A stretch of 64,000 nucleotides of DNA from Margaritifera margaritifera (Eukaryota; Mollusca; Bivalvia; Unionida; Margaritiferidae), in NCBI GenBank assembly GCA_029931535.1, contig JAQPZY010001581.1, forward strand, positions 4,200,501 through 4,264,500, in the 5' to 3' direction. The position numbers and the translations under genes were made by a program. Below are positions 25,150 through 36,970 of the stretch, one piece after another. The notes beneath the pieces were generated by a model. That model made no database searches and was not told where the DNA came from. It was given only the letters and a program-made list of their open reading frames with translations. Within the stretch, counting starts at the first letter, position 1, and each line of letters begins with the position of its first letter.

Positions 25150-25645
25150 GGATGTTTACATGCAAGTATCCTGTTTGGTGATAGCCAACGTTAACATTAC
25201 ACTGTCCTACATCTAGTCCTTACGACGGAGCATTAGGGCCAAGTGAATTATTTTATTCTGTCGAAAGTAACTTGAAATTTCGAGTTATTATCTCGAAATT
25301 TCGAGTTATCTCGAAAAATCGACTAGTATTCTGAAACTTCGTGTTATTATCCCGATATTTCAACCTATTATTTCGAAATTTCGACTTGGTATCTCAAAAT
25401 TTCGACTATTATCTCGAAATATAGACCTAATAACTCGAAATTTCGACTTAGTAACTTGAACTTTCGACTTAGTATCTATAAATTTCGAGTTACTCTCTCG
25501 AAATTTCTAGTTACTGTCCCGAACTTTCGACTTTGTATATCGAAATTTCGAGTTAATATCTCGAAATCTCGACTTAGTGTCTAGACACTTGGACTTAGTA
25601 ACTCGAAAGTTCGAGTTATTATCTCATAATTTCATCGAAGAATTT
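25150..25645 (+). repeat. CGAAATTTCGAG degenerate array with flank, copy 1
   Basis: About 380 bp of degenerate repeats of TCTCGAAATTTCGAGTTATTA (period about 20-22 bp), preceded by a unique-looking lead (CTTACGACGGAGCATTAGG, GAATTATTTTATTCTGTCGAAAG). Lead and array recur in opposite orientation at 35,645-35,960. The motif is itself palindromic (AAATTTCGAGxxCGAAATTT). Confidence 0.8.
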
Positions 25646-26776
25646 AATAAAGATATATGAATTTGTTGAAGTTGTTGGAACTAATCAAGCCATAAACCCT
25701 TTAGGTAAGTAATAACTACTGAAAAATAGTTTAGATGTAAAGGAAATAGTTCATTTTCTTATTTGCTCAATCTTACTGATGTGTAGACAGCCACACATCG
25801 ACAAAAGATGCTGTTATTTCAAACTTTTGCCAAAGCACATGCTTGGAGACGGTTTGGAATTAACACATGTCGTAGAAATGGTTACTGGGTGTGTGGGAAT
25901 GTTTACATGTTTAGAGATATCTTTATGAGAAGAAACATTTAAAATTGTATTTAGATTCTGAGTAGACTAGACAAGTTGACCCTTTATCGCACCTCGTAAT
26001 TAGCTGTCTGAGTTAAAATAATATCTTGTCTGATGTAGAAACATATGGTAAGAAACGCGAACTGTCTGGGCAAAATAACAACCCAACTCCCCCTGCAACT
26101 CCCTCCACCCTGCTAATTCTTTAACGCGATTTATTCCTATCGAAGGGTGATATAGATAAAACCATATTGCGGAATAATATGCAAGATGTCCCTAATTGCA
26201 TAAGTCCTTTTGAAATTGAAACTATCTTATCACATTCATAATGCAAGTATTATTTTTCTTCAAGTTAACCCAAACATAAATCTGTGTAATCTGTTTCTTA
26301 TTCGATTCTGTACTATATATATGCCATCAAAGTGAATTCCCAATTACAGAGGTGGTGGGTGGGAGTGGAGGAAGTAAAAACATATCCCCTAATTTTGATA
26401 TACCTCAGAGTGCATTGAATGTAAGGTCTTCAGTTATCAATGACCATAAAATCTGAATGATATCGGATATTAACAATTAAAGTTACCAGGGACTTACACA
26501 TATATGTCTAAGTTTCAATATATTTCAACAAAAACCACGCAAACACCACGGAATGTGGTCTAAAGTGTGGATTGAATTAGATTTCATCTGTAATGAAAGC
26601 TAATGTCTTATTGGTTAATTCTAACCTATAATTGACACTTTCTCAGTGTGTAAAGTCATTAGGGACTACTGTCGCGATCGAATGGTTTAATGTTTGACTT
26701 TCAGAATGAAACTCGACGCAAATATTGATTTATTTATTTGTTACGTCTTTGTTTTTATTTAAATAAATATAGGCTG

Positions 26777-26871
26777 GTGCAACATAACCTATGCTGATGT
26801 TTTGATATGTTATGTTCAAGTTAGTGCCTAACATAAGTAACATATTCTTAGTACATCTAAACTTATAACTA
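26777..26871 (+). repeat. Near-identical 95-bp repeat E, copy 2
   Basis: Second copy of 22,738-22,832, differing at only a few bases (for example TATGTTCAAG versus TATGTACAAG). Confidence 0.85.
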
Positions 26872-27039
26872 ATGCACTGGATTTCATTTTTAAAATGTTT
26901 TGTTTACCTTTATTAATTTCATTACCTTTTTCTAGAGTTTTAACATTTTTGCCTTTTATCCTGATTCTTGTAAGGCTATATGTTTATGTTCATCTGGAAG
27001 TTTTTGTCTTAATAAAGTTTGTTGCAATATTTATACACC

Positions 27040-27390
27040 CACAATAAGGTGGAACGTATTATGTTAAGATGTTGTCCGTCCCTCTGTCTGTCTGTTACCA
27101 ATTCATTTCTGCACAATAACTTTAGTTGTCCACCACCTACAGTTACCAAACTTTGTTGATGGCTTGCATTTGTGGTATTCATTTTCGGTATTCAAGGCTT
27201 CTTTTTCGGGTCAGAAGGATACAGGTCAAGATCACTTACTGAAACAAGAAAAATGGTTTCTATACAATAAGAATATTTCTACATCACAGACCTGGGCACT
27301 TGGTCCAAACGTTTGGATGGTTTTTCTTAAGGTAAGGAAGAAGACTATTGATTTTGGGGCAAAAGGTCAAGGTCAAGGTCACTCTGACTG
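27040..27390 (+). repeat. Dispersed repeat B, copy 2
   Basis: Starts around GGTGGAACGTATTATGTTA with CCGTCCCTCTGTCTGTCTGTTACC, then TTACCAAACTTTGTTGATGGCTTGCA, and ends with an AAAGGTCAAGGTCAAGGTCA-type run. Same order as 32,485-32,690. The 75-codon ORF across it is repeat-derived. Confidence 0.75.
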
Positions 27391-28161
27391 AAAGAAGATA
27401 CATATTTTATGTGCAAACATTTCAGTTACCTGCAACGAGGAATATTAAACATGGGACGAGTTCATCTTGTGGGGTGAACGGTATTCTTCTTGGCTTCATA
27501 TTTTTGGAACTTTTCTTGTAATCGGCACTTTATAGCCTTGATTGTACACACGTGCTATTAAACTCCATCTTACCTACCTACCTACATACTTACATACATA
27601 TCGTCAAATATGTAGAAATATAGGCAAAATATATAAGAAACGTAATCAACTTCCTGATGCCAAAAGAGAAGCTCTTTACAATCATTCCACTGGTCTTAAC
27701 AAATAATGGCTACTATTAGTGATATCTGGATTAAATAATTAAGTTATCAAAATGTCGATATAGCCCCCCCCCCCCCCCCAACCATTACCACCCACCTGTA
27801 ATTATCATTTAACATACAACTGACACATACACATAGGTTTTACTCAATAATAAACTTGTCCAAAATCATTAAACTTTCGAAAACCATACATTTCATTATA
27901 GTCTGTTTAGGAATAGTGTAAATATCATAAGTTGTGCTTTGTTGAATAGAGGTAGAAACAAACGCAATTGTTTCACAGTTTTCTGCGTATAAGACAAAGA
28001 ATTCTCTTATTTCAGGAAACAACTAGGAGTGTGATCGCCATAGATGATTTTTCAATAGAGTTGCAATATGTTTCTTCTTATTTTTCTTATTTGCTAACTT
28101 GAGTCTACTACTACTTTACATGTGTATAATCAGTGAGGAGTTCAGTCTATAATTAGTTTGC

Positions 28162-28349
28162 CTCCGACTCTGTCTCACATGCAAATGTCATACCCCATTG
28201 CCTAATACCGACTCTGTCTCATATGGAAATGTCATACCACATTGCCTAATACCGACTCTGTCTCACGTGCAAATATCATACCCAATTGCCTACCTACCTA
28301 CATACTACTCTGTCTCACGTGCAAATTTCATACCCCATTGCCTAATAGC
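28162..28349 (+). repeat. 44-bp minisatellite, four copies
   Basis: Units begin CCGACTCTGTCTCACATGC and end CATTGCCTAATA, starting near 28,163, 28,207, 28,251 and 28,302. The third-to-fourth spacing is longer because of an inserted CTAC run. The ORF at 28,198-28,425 derives from it. Confidence 0.85.
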
Positions 28350-28884
28350 ATGTAAAAGAATTGATGTCTATATTACAGTTACACTTAAAAGGTTGACATA
28401 TGTCTCTTTACTATTTAACACGTGAACACATACGTAGTCAGGCATACAACGGGTATGATCACATAGAGGTGGTAGTAGTACATGTGCATAGTATTTTCAA
28501 AAGTATCACTTTTAATTTTTTTTTAGCTTATTCATTAAGTTGTATGATTAGTTGTACATGTACTGTCCGTTTTCTTTTACACAAACATGTGTTACCTACA
28601 TAAAGGGAAACCAAAACTATCCTGTGTCAAATGTTGATCCATTTTCTGTAGCAGTATTTTCAAATGTGCTAATATCAGTGATTGACAATACAGTAGTATC
28701 ATAATGCAAAAATTGAACTGATTTTTTTGTTTATCTTCATGTTTTCATGACTGTAGGTAATGATTTGCATCTTCTCCAACATCGTAAGAGGTACTTACAT
28801 CATCTTTTTGGAATTTTATAGGATGTGGTTATAGCTTTTTACCAACATTTTTACATTTTTAACCCGAGAAAGATAGCAAGAAAG

Positions 28885-28885
<1 letters not shown>

Positions 28886-28927
<42 letters not shown>

Positions 28928-28932
28928 TGTGT
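28886..28932. repeat. (GT)n microsatellite
   Basis: A GT run of about 40 bp lying 85 bp upstream of the presumed acceptor at 29,015. Confidence 0.95.
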
Positions 28933-29015
28933 TTAATATACTAATCTGTTGCACACCAACTCGTTTTTCTCTTTCTCCAGTAGTTTACTTCATAACTTGT
29001 GCTTTTTTATTTCAG

Positions 29016-31048
29016 ATTGATAAAGAAATTGTTAAATTGATGACAGAGGATGAACTGAGATCATTTATCCAAAAGTACGGGGACCGATTGGCACTTAGAT
29101 CGTTTGTAGCCAGCAAAATGAAGCGGAAAGGACTTGAAAAATGAGCCTTCTGGAAAAGCTAAGACACAATCTGCAGAGGAAAAACTGTGAGGAACCTGAA
29201 CCAAGTTCTTCGCATGAAAAGCCCTATTCTTCTTGCTCAGAAACATCTGCAAAGAACGTAATGAGAAATGATCGATCAATTGAAATTGGGTTAATGTTAT
29301 ATGACAAACAGAAGCAGATGTATGTCCATGTTAGGGTGAGAAAATGAAGTGGAACATGAAAGGTTAAAGTTCCTAAAGATAGTAAGAAAGAGAACCTGCT
29401 GGAGAAGGCAAAGCATATCTTCTTTCGAGATGAACATTCTTCATTTGGCATAAAAAGTAACTATGAGTATGACAATGGATTAGAAGCAAATAAGCCTGGG
29501 AGATGATGTGACCGTCATGAAAGTCAAAAGCACGAAACTGCAAAAATTCCGATTCTATCTGGCCATAAGAAAGATATCAGCAGATAACGACTTTAATGTC
29601 CTTCAGGAATCAGACCCTTCAGTGTCCAAAGAAGACGATAACTCACTACCAGATATTTAGATATTTATTCTCATGATGGAAATGTAAACAACACCAACAG
29701 CAATGCCACTGCCTCATCACAAAACAGTCTTGCAGAACAAATGTTCATTCTCTGAGGTAGACCTGTTGCACATTCGTCCATGGTAATAGATACATCCACC
29801 ACCCAAGCCAATAATGTTGTCAATGAACCGAACTGTGATACCATTGTATTGGTGGACAATTTTGAAGAACAACATTTCATTGACCACAGTGTCATCATTG
29901 AAGAAAACAGTGCCACCGTCATCTACGCGGATAGTCTTGGAGAAATACAGTTCATTGATCACAGTGGTAACAACAAAGAAACTTCATCTGCAGCTGCAGA
30001 GACAATGCCATGAGAAATCATCGTGAAATTGCATAGAGGACACATACTTAAAGAATTACAGGAATTTTTCAAGATGGGATTCAATTGTTCCAGGGATAAT
30101 CTGAAGGTGGAGTTACGTCTTCCAAATGGAGACAAAGAGGTGGCAGAAGACAATGGAAGGGTCCTCCCTGACACTCTCACAGAATTATGGGATACATTCT
30201 ATGAACAGTGTACACTTGGAAATACAGTTAAGGTCCCAATTCTCCGCCTTGACTTTACGCCGTTAGACTGTGCCGTGATAGCAAAGATTTTTGCATATGG
30301 CTGGACTGGACAAAGATACTTTCCAATTCGCTCGTCAAAGGCCTTCATGGCATATTGCATTTACGGATTGGACACTTTTGGATCAAACCAAGATAAACTG
30401 ATTTCTGAATACTTAGAATACATTCCAAATGTTGAGAAGGAAGTCTTGCAAAAATCCATGAGATGTCAGTTTGATGAGGATGATGTTGCAGACATTTTAA
30501 GCGGGAATGAGTCTAGAGTAGTACCCTCTTCTGACAGTATCTTCAAACTTATTGGAAAAATTGCACATAAAGAATTGATCCAGCAGCCAAACTTCTTTAA
30601 AGAATGTTGGCACGAAAGCTTGCAGGATTGTAATATTCAGCTTGAGGATGATCTGCAGAATCTCTACGATAAACTTAAACCTTCATCAAAGAAAATACTG
30701 AATGTGCTGGATTTTCCAGTAAGAATCACACCTTCAGAACAAGGAGTAGCAAAATATCTGAAAAGGTATATCAGGGAATTGGATGCCTGCAAACTTGAAA
30801 ACTTTCTTAGATTTTGCACTGGATCAAACACCATTCTGATGGATGGAACAGATAATTTGTACCCAATTTTTGTGCAATTTACCACAATGTCAGGACTTGC
30901 ACGAAGACCAGTTGCGCACACATGTGGCAGAATTTTGGAAGTTCCAAATGAATATGAAGACTATATGGGCTTCAGCGCTGAACTGAATGAACTGCTCAAG
31001 AGTGACGTATGGGTTATGGACCTTGTTTACGTAATTGTCTTCCTTTAA
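29016..31048 (+). pseudogene. G2E3-like HECT-family gene, large 3' exon, broken
   Basis: After the acceptor TTTTTTATTTCAG the frame reads IDKEIVKLMTEDELR, then KYGDRLALRSF (end of the SAM-like module). A +1 shift near 29,141 continues SLLEKLRHN and SIEIGLMLYDKQKQMYVHV; TGA stops follow at 29,345 and 29,357. Then come LLEKAKHIFFRDE, a shift near 29,495 to TKLQKFRFYLAIRK, and stops at 29,658, 29,753 and 30,011. From 30,014 the frame is open: VKLHRGHILKEL, LPNGDKEVAED, DTFYEQCTLGNTVKVP, IAKIFAYGW, IAHKELIQ, and a HECT-like tail LENFLRFCTGS ... PVAHTCGRILEVPNEYEDY. The HTC cysteine is at 30,923-30,925. HECT ligases form a thioester with ubiquitin at this cysteine, but this copy is almost certainly inactive as a whole. 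The apparent start at 30,023 is a GTG, not an initiation codon. The retained acceptor argues against a processed retrocopy. Confidence 0.75.
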
Positions 31049-32484
31049 TGGTATACAACTGTTTTTTGCATCTTCTTTTGTTGTTGGCTGCGTAACATTT
31101 TGTACATGTTACTTCGAAGTACAAATCGCATTGTCTTTCCTCAACTGGAGGTTATTTTCCTTATGTCCACATTACATTTTAAAGTTGTTTTACCTGCAGT
31201 GTGAAATATATATAGTCTGGAAACGTGTCATTACTCGTGTTCCTAGGTTTTGGGAAGGTTATGGATTCCAAAGTTACAAAAGTTGACTTGATGGAAGTCC
31301 CAGGTGAGACGTCCAGTGCCCAGAAACCTTTCTTTGACTATGTTTACAGTTTTGCATTTGTTTATATCATGTATTAGTACTTTCCATTTTATAATTAACC
31401 ATGAAGTGCGTTATGAATTTGTTATTGGGGCAAAATGTGGCATATGTAAATTAGATGTTGAGTAAGTAGGCCGTGGTGAAAGAAGCCCTTTGTTGAGACT
31501 AAAAAAATAGCTCTCATCTTCTGTTAAAAAAGTTTGTCATTTCCTCCCCAACAAAGTTGCGAGAAGATATGGCATTTCCTCCGTTTGTTTCTTCCTTCAT
31601 TCCTATACGTTTGTTCATGTACTCCTTTGTCACACATTCGTTATAACCTCAGTGTTTTGGACTCAATTGTGCCCTCACACTTTACAATGCTTTGCGAATG
31701 CATCTCAAAGACATTAATACAGTATACAAAAAGTAGGTGACAATGACCTGATTTTCACGGTTGATTGACTTTTTATTTGCCGTTATTTCGTTTGTTGCCC
31801 CTCTATACTCTTCGACCCTGTTATATATAGGCTACGCAAACTATGTGTGGATGCATCAGTAGGTTTCTCTGACTTAATATTTGTGCATGAGTGATGCTTG
31901 TATTTTTTTTATTTATAAGTAATAGTGCAAATTTAGTCATCCTAACCAGTCTGTTTATTGTCAAATGCACAAATGCACTCTTGTTGGCGATGAGGAATTG
32001 TGTTAATGTGTAAATATCTTCTTAATATTCTTTATGCTAAATCTTTATTCTTTCAGGACGAGAAGTTCTGCAATCTTATTATGTTCCTTTCTTCCACTGG
32101 ATAATAAACAAGATAATGTACTTACGAACGTTACTTAAATTGATTATTTGTCCACCACAATTTTCTCTAGCTGTTGAGCTTCATCAGCTGACTAAACTTG
32201 TGCACTGAAAATGTTCCATTTGTTGTTATGAACAAGAATTTTGCAGTAACTTAACCCATGATACACTCATAATGTTTAATGAATATATTATCACTGAAAC
32301 AGAATCTGAGAAAGTTTATAGCATATATCTTCGGGTGTTTTGTATCCCAATCACCACAAAACTGCTTAATTATCTTGCTTATGTAAATATTCCTTTAATC
32401 GTTTTGTATTCTGTAGTAAAAAGAACTGAAAAAGCTACCATGTTTGCATTGACAGCTACTCCAACTACTCCATCTTTTTATACG
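31049..32484. other. 3' side of the HECT-family pseudogene
   Basis: AT-rich with short chance ORFs. An AATAAA occurs near 32,102 but about 1 kb beyond the stop, so its role is uncertain. No repeat pairing noticed. Confidence 0.4.
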
Positions 32485-32690
32485 CCCGCTACAGGACGGA
32501 GTGTATTATGTTATGATGTCCGCCAGTCCGTCTGTCTGTTACCAATTTAGTTTCAGCACAATAACTTGAGTTGTCTAACATTTATAGTCACCAAACTTTG
32601 TGAATTGCTTGCATTTAGGGTAAAGAAAAAGCCTATCAATTTTGGGGTCAAAAGGTCAAAGGCAAGGTTGTGCACAGTCCTCTCACAAGG
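32485..32690 (+). repeat. Dispersed repeat B, copy 3
   Basis: Shares with the 27-kb copy GGA(A)CG..GTATTATGTTA, CCGTCTGTCTGTTACCAATT, GCACAATAACTT(G)AGTTGTC, CACCAAACTTTGTGAATTGC and the downstream GGTCAAAAGGTCAAAGGCAAGG. Confidence 0.75.
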
Positions 32691-33505
32691 AACGTCTTCT
32701 TTCATTATGGTTTCTGTTTCACACAAGTCCAGTATTTCAGAGTGAGCTGGTTTAATATGAAGAAAGGAAAGAAAGCCGGAAAGGATGGAGGGAGGAAGAA
32801 AGGGAGCCAAAAATATGTATCAAGACAGACACATGAACACGAAATCCAAAGCCGGGATGGGGGTGGAAGGTGGGTGCAGAGATAGGTGGGCCAATGGTAC
32901 TTTACATCATATGATTATATTATCTGTAAGGGTGCAATATAAAGAGTACCAAGCTTCGGTTCGTAAGTTCGAACGCCTTTACAGTTATGTAGAGGAAACG
33001 AAAGTGTGAAGGACGCAAAGACAAAAAATGAAAACATCAATTATATGTCCTCCATTTTTTGCGCAAACAAAAAGCGCGGAAATTAAGATTGTAACTACTG
33101 TGTTGATTTGAGCAATAAAAAAATGCATCGAACAGGTTATTTTAGTTTCAGTTGAAAGTGAGGGTTCTCACAACCCTAACTGAACTTGCAGAATTGAATT
33201 GTTTTGCAATTTGGTCAAGCTTGTGATCACTCACAACAGTAATCTGTCTCATTGCAACAAGTAAGACGGAAATCACTGTGCAAAGTCTTTTAAGAATCAA
33301 AATGTAGATTCTTTTGCTACACCTATGTTAAATTTAAATTGCAATTTACATTTCAAACAGACTATATAAATATCTTATTAATAAACAAACAAAATTGGAT
33401 AAATGCCGCTAATTCGTCCATTTGTCTGCTCACACACACACAGATGCATGTATGTAAACAAACTAGTACACAAGCTTGCAATTTTGTGAAACAAAGCCAA
33501 AATAT
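32691..33505. other. Intergenic, nothing recognised
   Basis: Includes a purine-rich GGAAAGGATGGAGGGAGG patch (32,775). No gene seen. Confidence 0.4.
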
Positions 33506-33712
33506 GCCAGTGTTAGAACTAATATATGTCCCAATGCTACAACTAATATATGTCCCAATGCTACAACCAAAATATGTCCCAATGCTGCAATTAAAAATAT
33601 GTCCCAATGCTACACTAATATATGTCCCAATGCTACAATTAAAATATGTCCCAATGCTACAATTAAAATATGTCCCAATGCTACACTAATATATGTCTCA
33701 GTGTCCCAGTGA
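33506..33712 (+). repeat. 24-bp minisatellite, about eight copies
   Basis: Units of 23-25 bp around the core ATATGTCCCAATGCTACAA, with slight length change between units (ACT, ATT or ACC ends). ORFs in three frames across it (reading YVPMLQL or ICPNAT repeats) are array artefacts. Confidence 0.93.
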
Positions 33713-33791
33713 GTAATAGGGTCATTCTCATCGCTTATACAATCACATAAATATAATTAATAGAAACAGAGACATGAATTTGTTGCTGTTG

Positions 33792-33795
<4 letters not shown>

Positions 33796-33883
<88 letters not shown>
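33796..33883. repeat. Trinucleotide array (ATG)n-(TTA)n
   Basis: About 12 ATG/GAT repeats switch to about 18 ATT repeats. Confidence 0.97.
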
Positions 33884-33884
<1 letters not shown>

Positions 33885-34026
33885 CACTTAACGGCTTGAT
33901 GGAAGTTAACCAGATTTGGCATTTATAATAAACCCACGTGAGAACCTTGTATAATGGGTTGTTGGGGGCTGTAACTAGCATTAACAGCGAGGGTATCTGC
34001 GATGGCAGTCCATTGAAGTTGTATTA

Positions 34027-34087
34027 ATTGTTGTTGTTGTTGTTGTTGTTGTTGTTATTATTATTATTATTGTTCTTCTTGTTCTTG
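34027..34087. repeat. Trinucleotide array (TTG)n-(TTA)n
   Basis: TTG repeats pass into TTA and then a degenerate TTC/TTG tract. Confidence 0.92.
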
Positions 34088-34089
34088 TT

Positions 34090-34784
34090 GTTTATGGAGA
34101 AAACAAAGTTTGCTGTGTGTAAACGTTCCCAAAACACGAGGAAAGAGTATAAACCTGAGCTTGAGTACGACGGGTCACATTATTTTTAAAGTGCTAAGGA
34201 AAATGTTTTGTACAGATAAAATCGTGTATTACTTTAATTTATTTCATGGCCAGTTACTAGGTATATGAATTATACAAAAAATTGTTTCAACACTTTAAGA
34301 ACTGGACTCGAGCAGCAAGTTTATATTCGATGTTATAGCACAGCTGACGTCGAAAGAGCGTATGACGTTAAACCAGCCGGGACCAGTCCAATAATGTAAT
34401 GAGAAATGGAAGAATGCAATAAAAAAAAGAAGAAAAGGATAAGTAGTAGTAGTACTAGCAGAAGAAGATAATGATGATGAGATGATGATCATGACAATGA
34501 TTAGGCTGATTTATACGAAATGTTCAAGCAAAAATATGAAAGGAATACCACCAAAAATGACGAAGAAAAATTAGACAAGATGTAATGCCACCCACCTCCT
34601 CGATTTAAGTGCAGTGCCTATATATAGGAGCAAATCAGAGGAAATCAATGTCCCTCTACTTTATGATATCTACTACAGCAGATGCATATATTTAATTACA
34701 CATTCAAAACACTTAATGAATGAATGATATACTGAGTGTTTGATTGATTAATTGATTGGCTGATTGATTGATCAAACTACTTAA
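34090..34784. other. Intergenic, simple-sequence rich
   Basis: AGT/GAT trinucleotide stretches around 34,443-34,500 and a TGATTGAT stretch near 34,741-34,772. No gene recognised beyond the integrase pseudogene end at 34,785. Confidence 0.4.
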
Positions 34785-35587
34785 CTGAATGAAATCCATA
34801 AAACAAAACTGAATCAGATTTCTGTCCAGGTAATCGCCGCAGAAGTAATCGTCATAGTGGAGCTCCTTAAACAAGTCAATCCAAAAAGCCTACATTCTAT
34901 TCTTTGGTTACTTGTGCTTCTTCCGTAAATAAAGCTTTGTCTTCCAGCATATTTGTCCACATGTTCACTTCGCAAGAAAAGCTGCATTTGTTGGACATGA
35001 ATATTTTCTGTTTCGACATCTGCTCGGATTCTCTCTTGACATCCGTTTTTGTTTTTTATCGCTCCAATGAAATAGCGATTATTCTGGGATTATTGTTTGT
35101 ATTCCATGCTTCCATCCATATCACTTGCTAAGAAAATTCGTCCATACATCCATGAATAGCTATTCCAAAATGTTTTAATTTATCGTACCCATCAATATGC
35201 TAAATTTCGTTCGGCCCAGGACAGAGATACTGATGTCGGCGTAGTCGTTTACTCAGTCTTGCTTGGACACCTTTGGGGTCCACTATTCCTTGGAGCAAAC
35301 GCACTGTTCTCTGAGAAACAAGTAGCCCATTGTGGATACATTTAAAATGCATCGATCAGTATCCATGTGATGGTCCCGAGCCTTCAATTTCTTTCAACAT
35401 AAACATGGCGACATCTAATGTCAGATAATGTTTTCCTCCTGTACAAACCACACCTTTTGCCTATCCTTTTTAAAGTTCGTATGCTAAGCACAAGTCTGTG
35501 TTGAGTTGCAAAACAATATAATATTTCTTGATTTGTAGGACCTAATCGGAAATAAATCCTGTAAAGTTTCTCACGTGAGTCCTCCAT
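34785..35587 (-). pseudogene. rve/DDE integrase of a DNA transposon, decayed
   Basis: The N terminus is intact from an ATG at 35,587. It encodes a helix-turn-helix region, IYFRLGPTNQEILYCFATQH and SIRTLKRIGKRCGLYRRK. A one-base shift near 35,400 leads to GSGPSHGY, MHFKCIHNGLLVSQRTVRLL, DPKGVQARLSKRLRRHQY and HIDGYDKLKHFGIAIHGCMD (first catalytic Asp region). RIRADVETEN (second Asp) and SFIYGRSTSNQRIE (catalytic Glu) come next, with the tail DYLDRNLIQFCFM. Stops lie after HGY, after GPNEI and after DEFS, with further shifts and a small deletion after NQRIE. Several stops fall where tryptophan or arginine is expected. Such HTH-rve proteins are common in fish and mollusc genomes. I leave the superfamily unassigned, and no terminal repeats were found. 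Confidence 0.8.
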
Positions 35588-35644
35588 ATTGTGACCATTA
35601 CTTCTTAAAGTTTATGTATCTACACAAAGTACCAAGAGTCATTA

Positions 35645-35960
35645 TCTAAAAATGGGGACTTAGTATCTCAAAATTTCGAGTTACTTAGTCGAAATTTAGA
35701 GATAATAACTCGAAATTTCTAGGTATTAAGTACAAATTTTGAGATAATAACTGGAAATTTCGAGATACTAACTCGAACTTTAGAGATACTAAGTCAAAAT
35801 TTCCAGTTACTAAGTCGAATTATCGAGATAATAATTCGAAAGTTCAGATAGTAACTCAAAATTTCGAAATACTAAGTCGAAATTTCGAGTTGCTTTCAAC
35901 AGGATAAATCAGTCCACTTGTCCTTAATGCTCCTTCGTAAGTCCTTGTTACTGGTCCCAT
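35645..35960 (-). repeat. CGAAATTTCGAG degenerate array with flank, copy 2
   Basis: Inverted relative to 25,150-25,645. The array is followed on the plus strand by GCTTTCAACAGGATAAATC and AATGCTCCTTCGTAAGTCC, the complement of the lead of copy 1. It lies 58 bp from the integrase start codon, so it could belong to that element, but no equivalent is seen beside copy 1. Confidence 0.8.
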
Positions 35961-36164
35961 GAACCCACATTTAATGGCTATTTTACGTCGTTCGGATCAA
36001 ATTTGTTAAATATGGATCAAGGTCTACTTCCACGCACCCATCACAGAATATTAAAACTGACTCTTTACTTAAAACATAAAATTTTAAAATGAGCAATATT
36101 TCCTTATTTAATAATTGGAGACACAATACAAATAGTCATTCTTACTACTATGGTTGGTACTCAA

Positions 36165-36350
36165 TGTTCTTGTATTTGGCTATTTGGCGGACATCAGTTA
36201 GGTGAGCGATCTCATGCCATCTTGAGGCTCTTGTTGGGCATGTGCTCATGGCCGAGTTGATTAGAGTACTAGCTCATAAGAGCCTGGCGATGGGTGCCAT
36301 TACTCGCGGCATGCGTTTGATTCCTGCTAAGAACGAAATATCAAATTATA
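36165..36350 (+). repeat. tRNA-like SINE arm, left arm of foldback (copy 2)
   Basis: GCTCATGGCCGAGTTGATTA (A-box-like) and GCGTTTGATTCCTGC (B-box-like) with class II tRNA spacing. Paired with an inverted arm at 36,375-36,560. Confidence 0.6.
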
Positions 36351-36374
36351 ACTCCCTAACCTATATAATCAAAC

Positions 36375-36560
36375 AGTTTAGAGAATTATAATTCGTTCTA
36401 ACACGAACCCGAACCCACGCTGCGAGCAACGGCACCCATCACCAAGCTCTGATGCACCAGCGCTCTAATCATCCCCAACAAGCGGCCAAAGCTGGTCTAA
36501 CATCGCTTCCCTAGATAACATCCTCGTAATAGCCATGTGCAAGAACAGCTGAACAAGAAA
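36375..36560 (-). repeat. tRNA-like SINE arm, right arm of foldback (copy 2)
   Basis: The reverse complement reads TGATTAGAGCGCTGGTGCAT, GATGGGTGCCGTTGCTCGC and GCGTGGGTTCGGGTTC, closer to a tRNA B box than the left arm. Confidence 0.6.
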
Positions 36561-36739
36561 TCTGGTTCTTTGTAGAGTCCGAATCATAATCAGACAACAC
36601 GAGGAACAACATGTATGCACAAACACACATGCACACGAAAACGTCATATTTGAAAACAGACGATAGTTAATGCCATGCGTCTCAACCCCTTGCTGACTAG
36701 CTATACGTTATATGGGGATATATAGTGTCGTTCAATCAG

Positions 36740-36970
36740 ACTCAAGTCTGTATGTGTGGAGAAGGAGCCCAAACTAATGAACATTTTGTTTTTCTTGTCG
36801 CAGGTATGTTAAACAAAGACGCATATTATTACTTGAACCAAACAAATTGCATTTGAATTTGGATTTATTAAGAGCCAATTCCAAACCTGCCAAAGAGCAA
36901 AATCAAATAATAGATTTGGCAGTACAAAAACATAGGAAAAGTATAAAACTGTTCGATTCCAACAATAATT
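36740..36970 (+). pseudogene. LINE ORF2 C-terminal tail, copy 2
   Basis: CMCGEGAQTNEHFVFL, then a frameshift to CRRYVKQRRILLLEPNKL and LDLLRANSKPAKEQNQII. Slightly better preserved than the 16.85-kb copy and carrying the same frameshift. Confidence 0.6.

Noticed and set aside
25260..25640. CGAAATTTCGAG array as a CRISPR or operator cluster
   Set aside because: Degenerate repeats with no constant spacers; a second inverted copy points to a repetitive element.
30664..30921. 85-codon minus ORF
   Set aside because: Antisense to the HECT-like coding strand, no motif of its own.
30023..31048. Treating the 341-codon frame as an intact gene
   Set aside because: Its apparent start is GTG and the homology continues upstream in the same frame across a TGA at 30,011; it is the 3' part of a broken gene.
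33506..33712. CRISPR-like appearance of the 24-bp array
   Set aside because: No spacers; units are contiguous and variable. The setting is eukaryotic.
34904..35131. 75-codon plus ORF
   Set aside because: Antisense shadow of the integrase pseudogene, whose minus-strand frames carry the recognisable DDE blocks.
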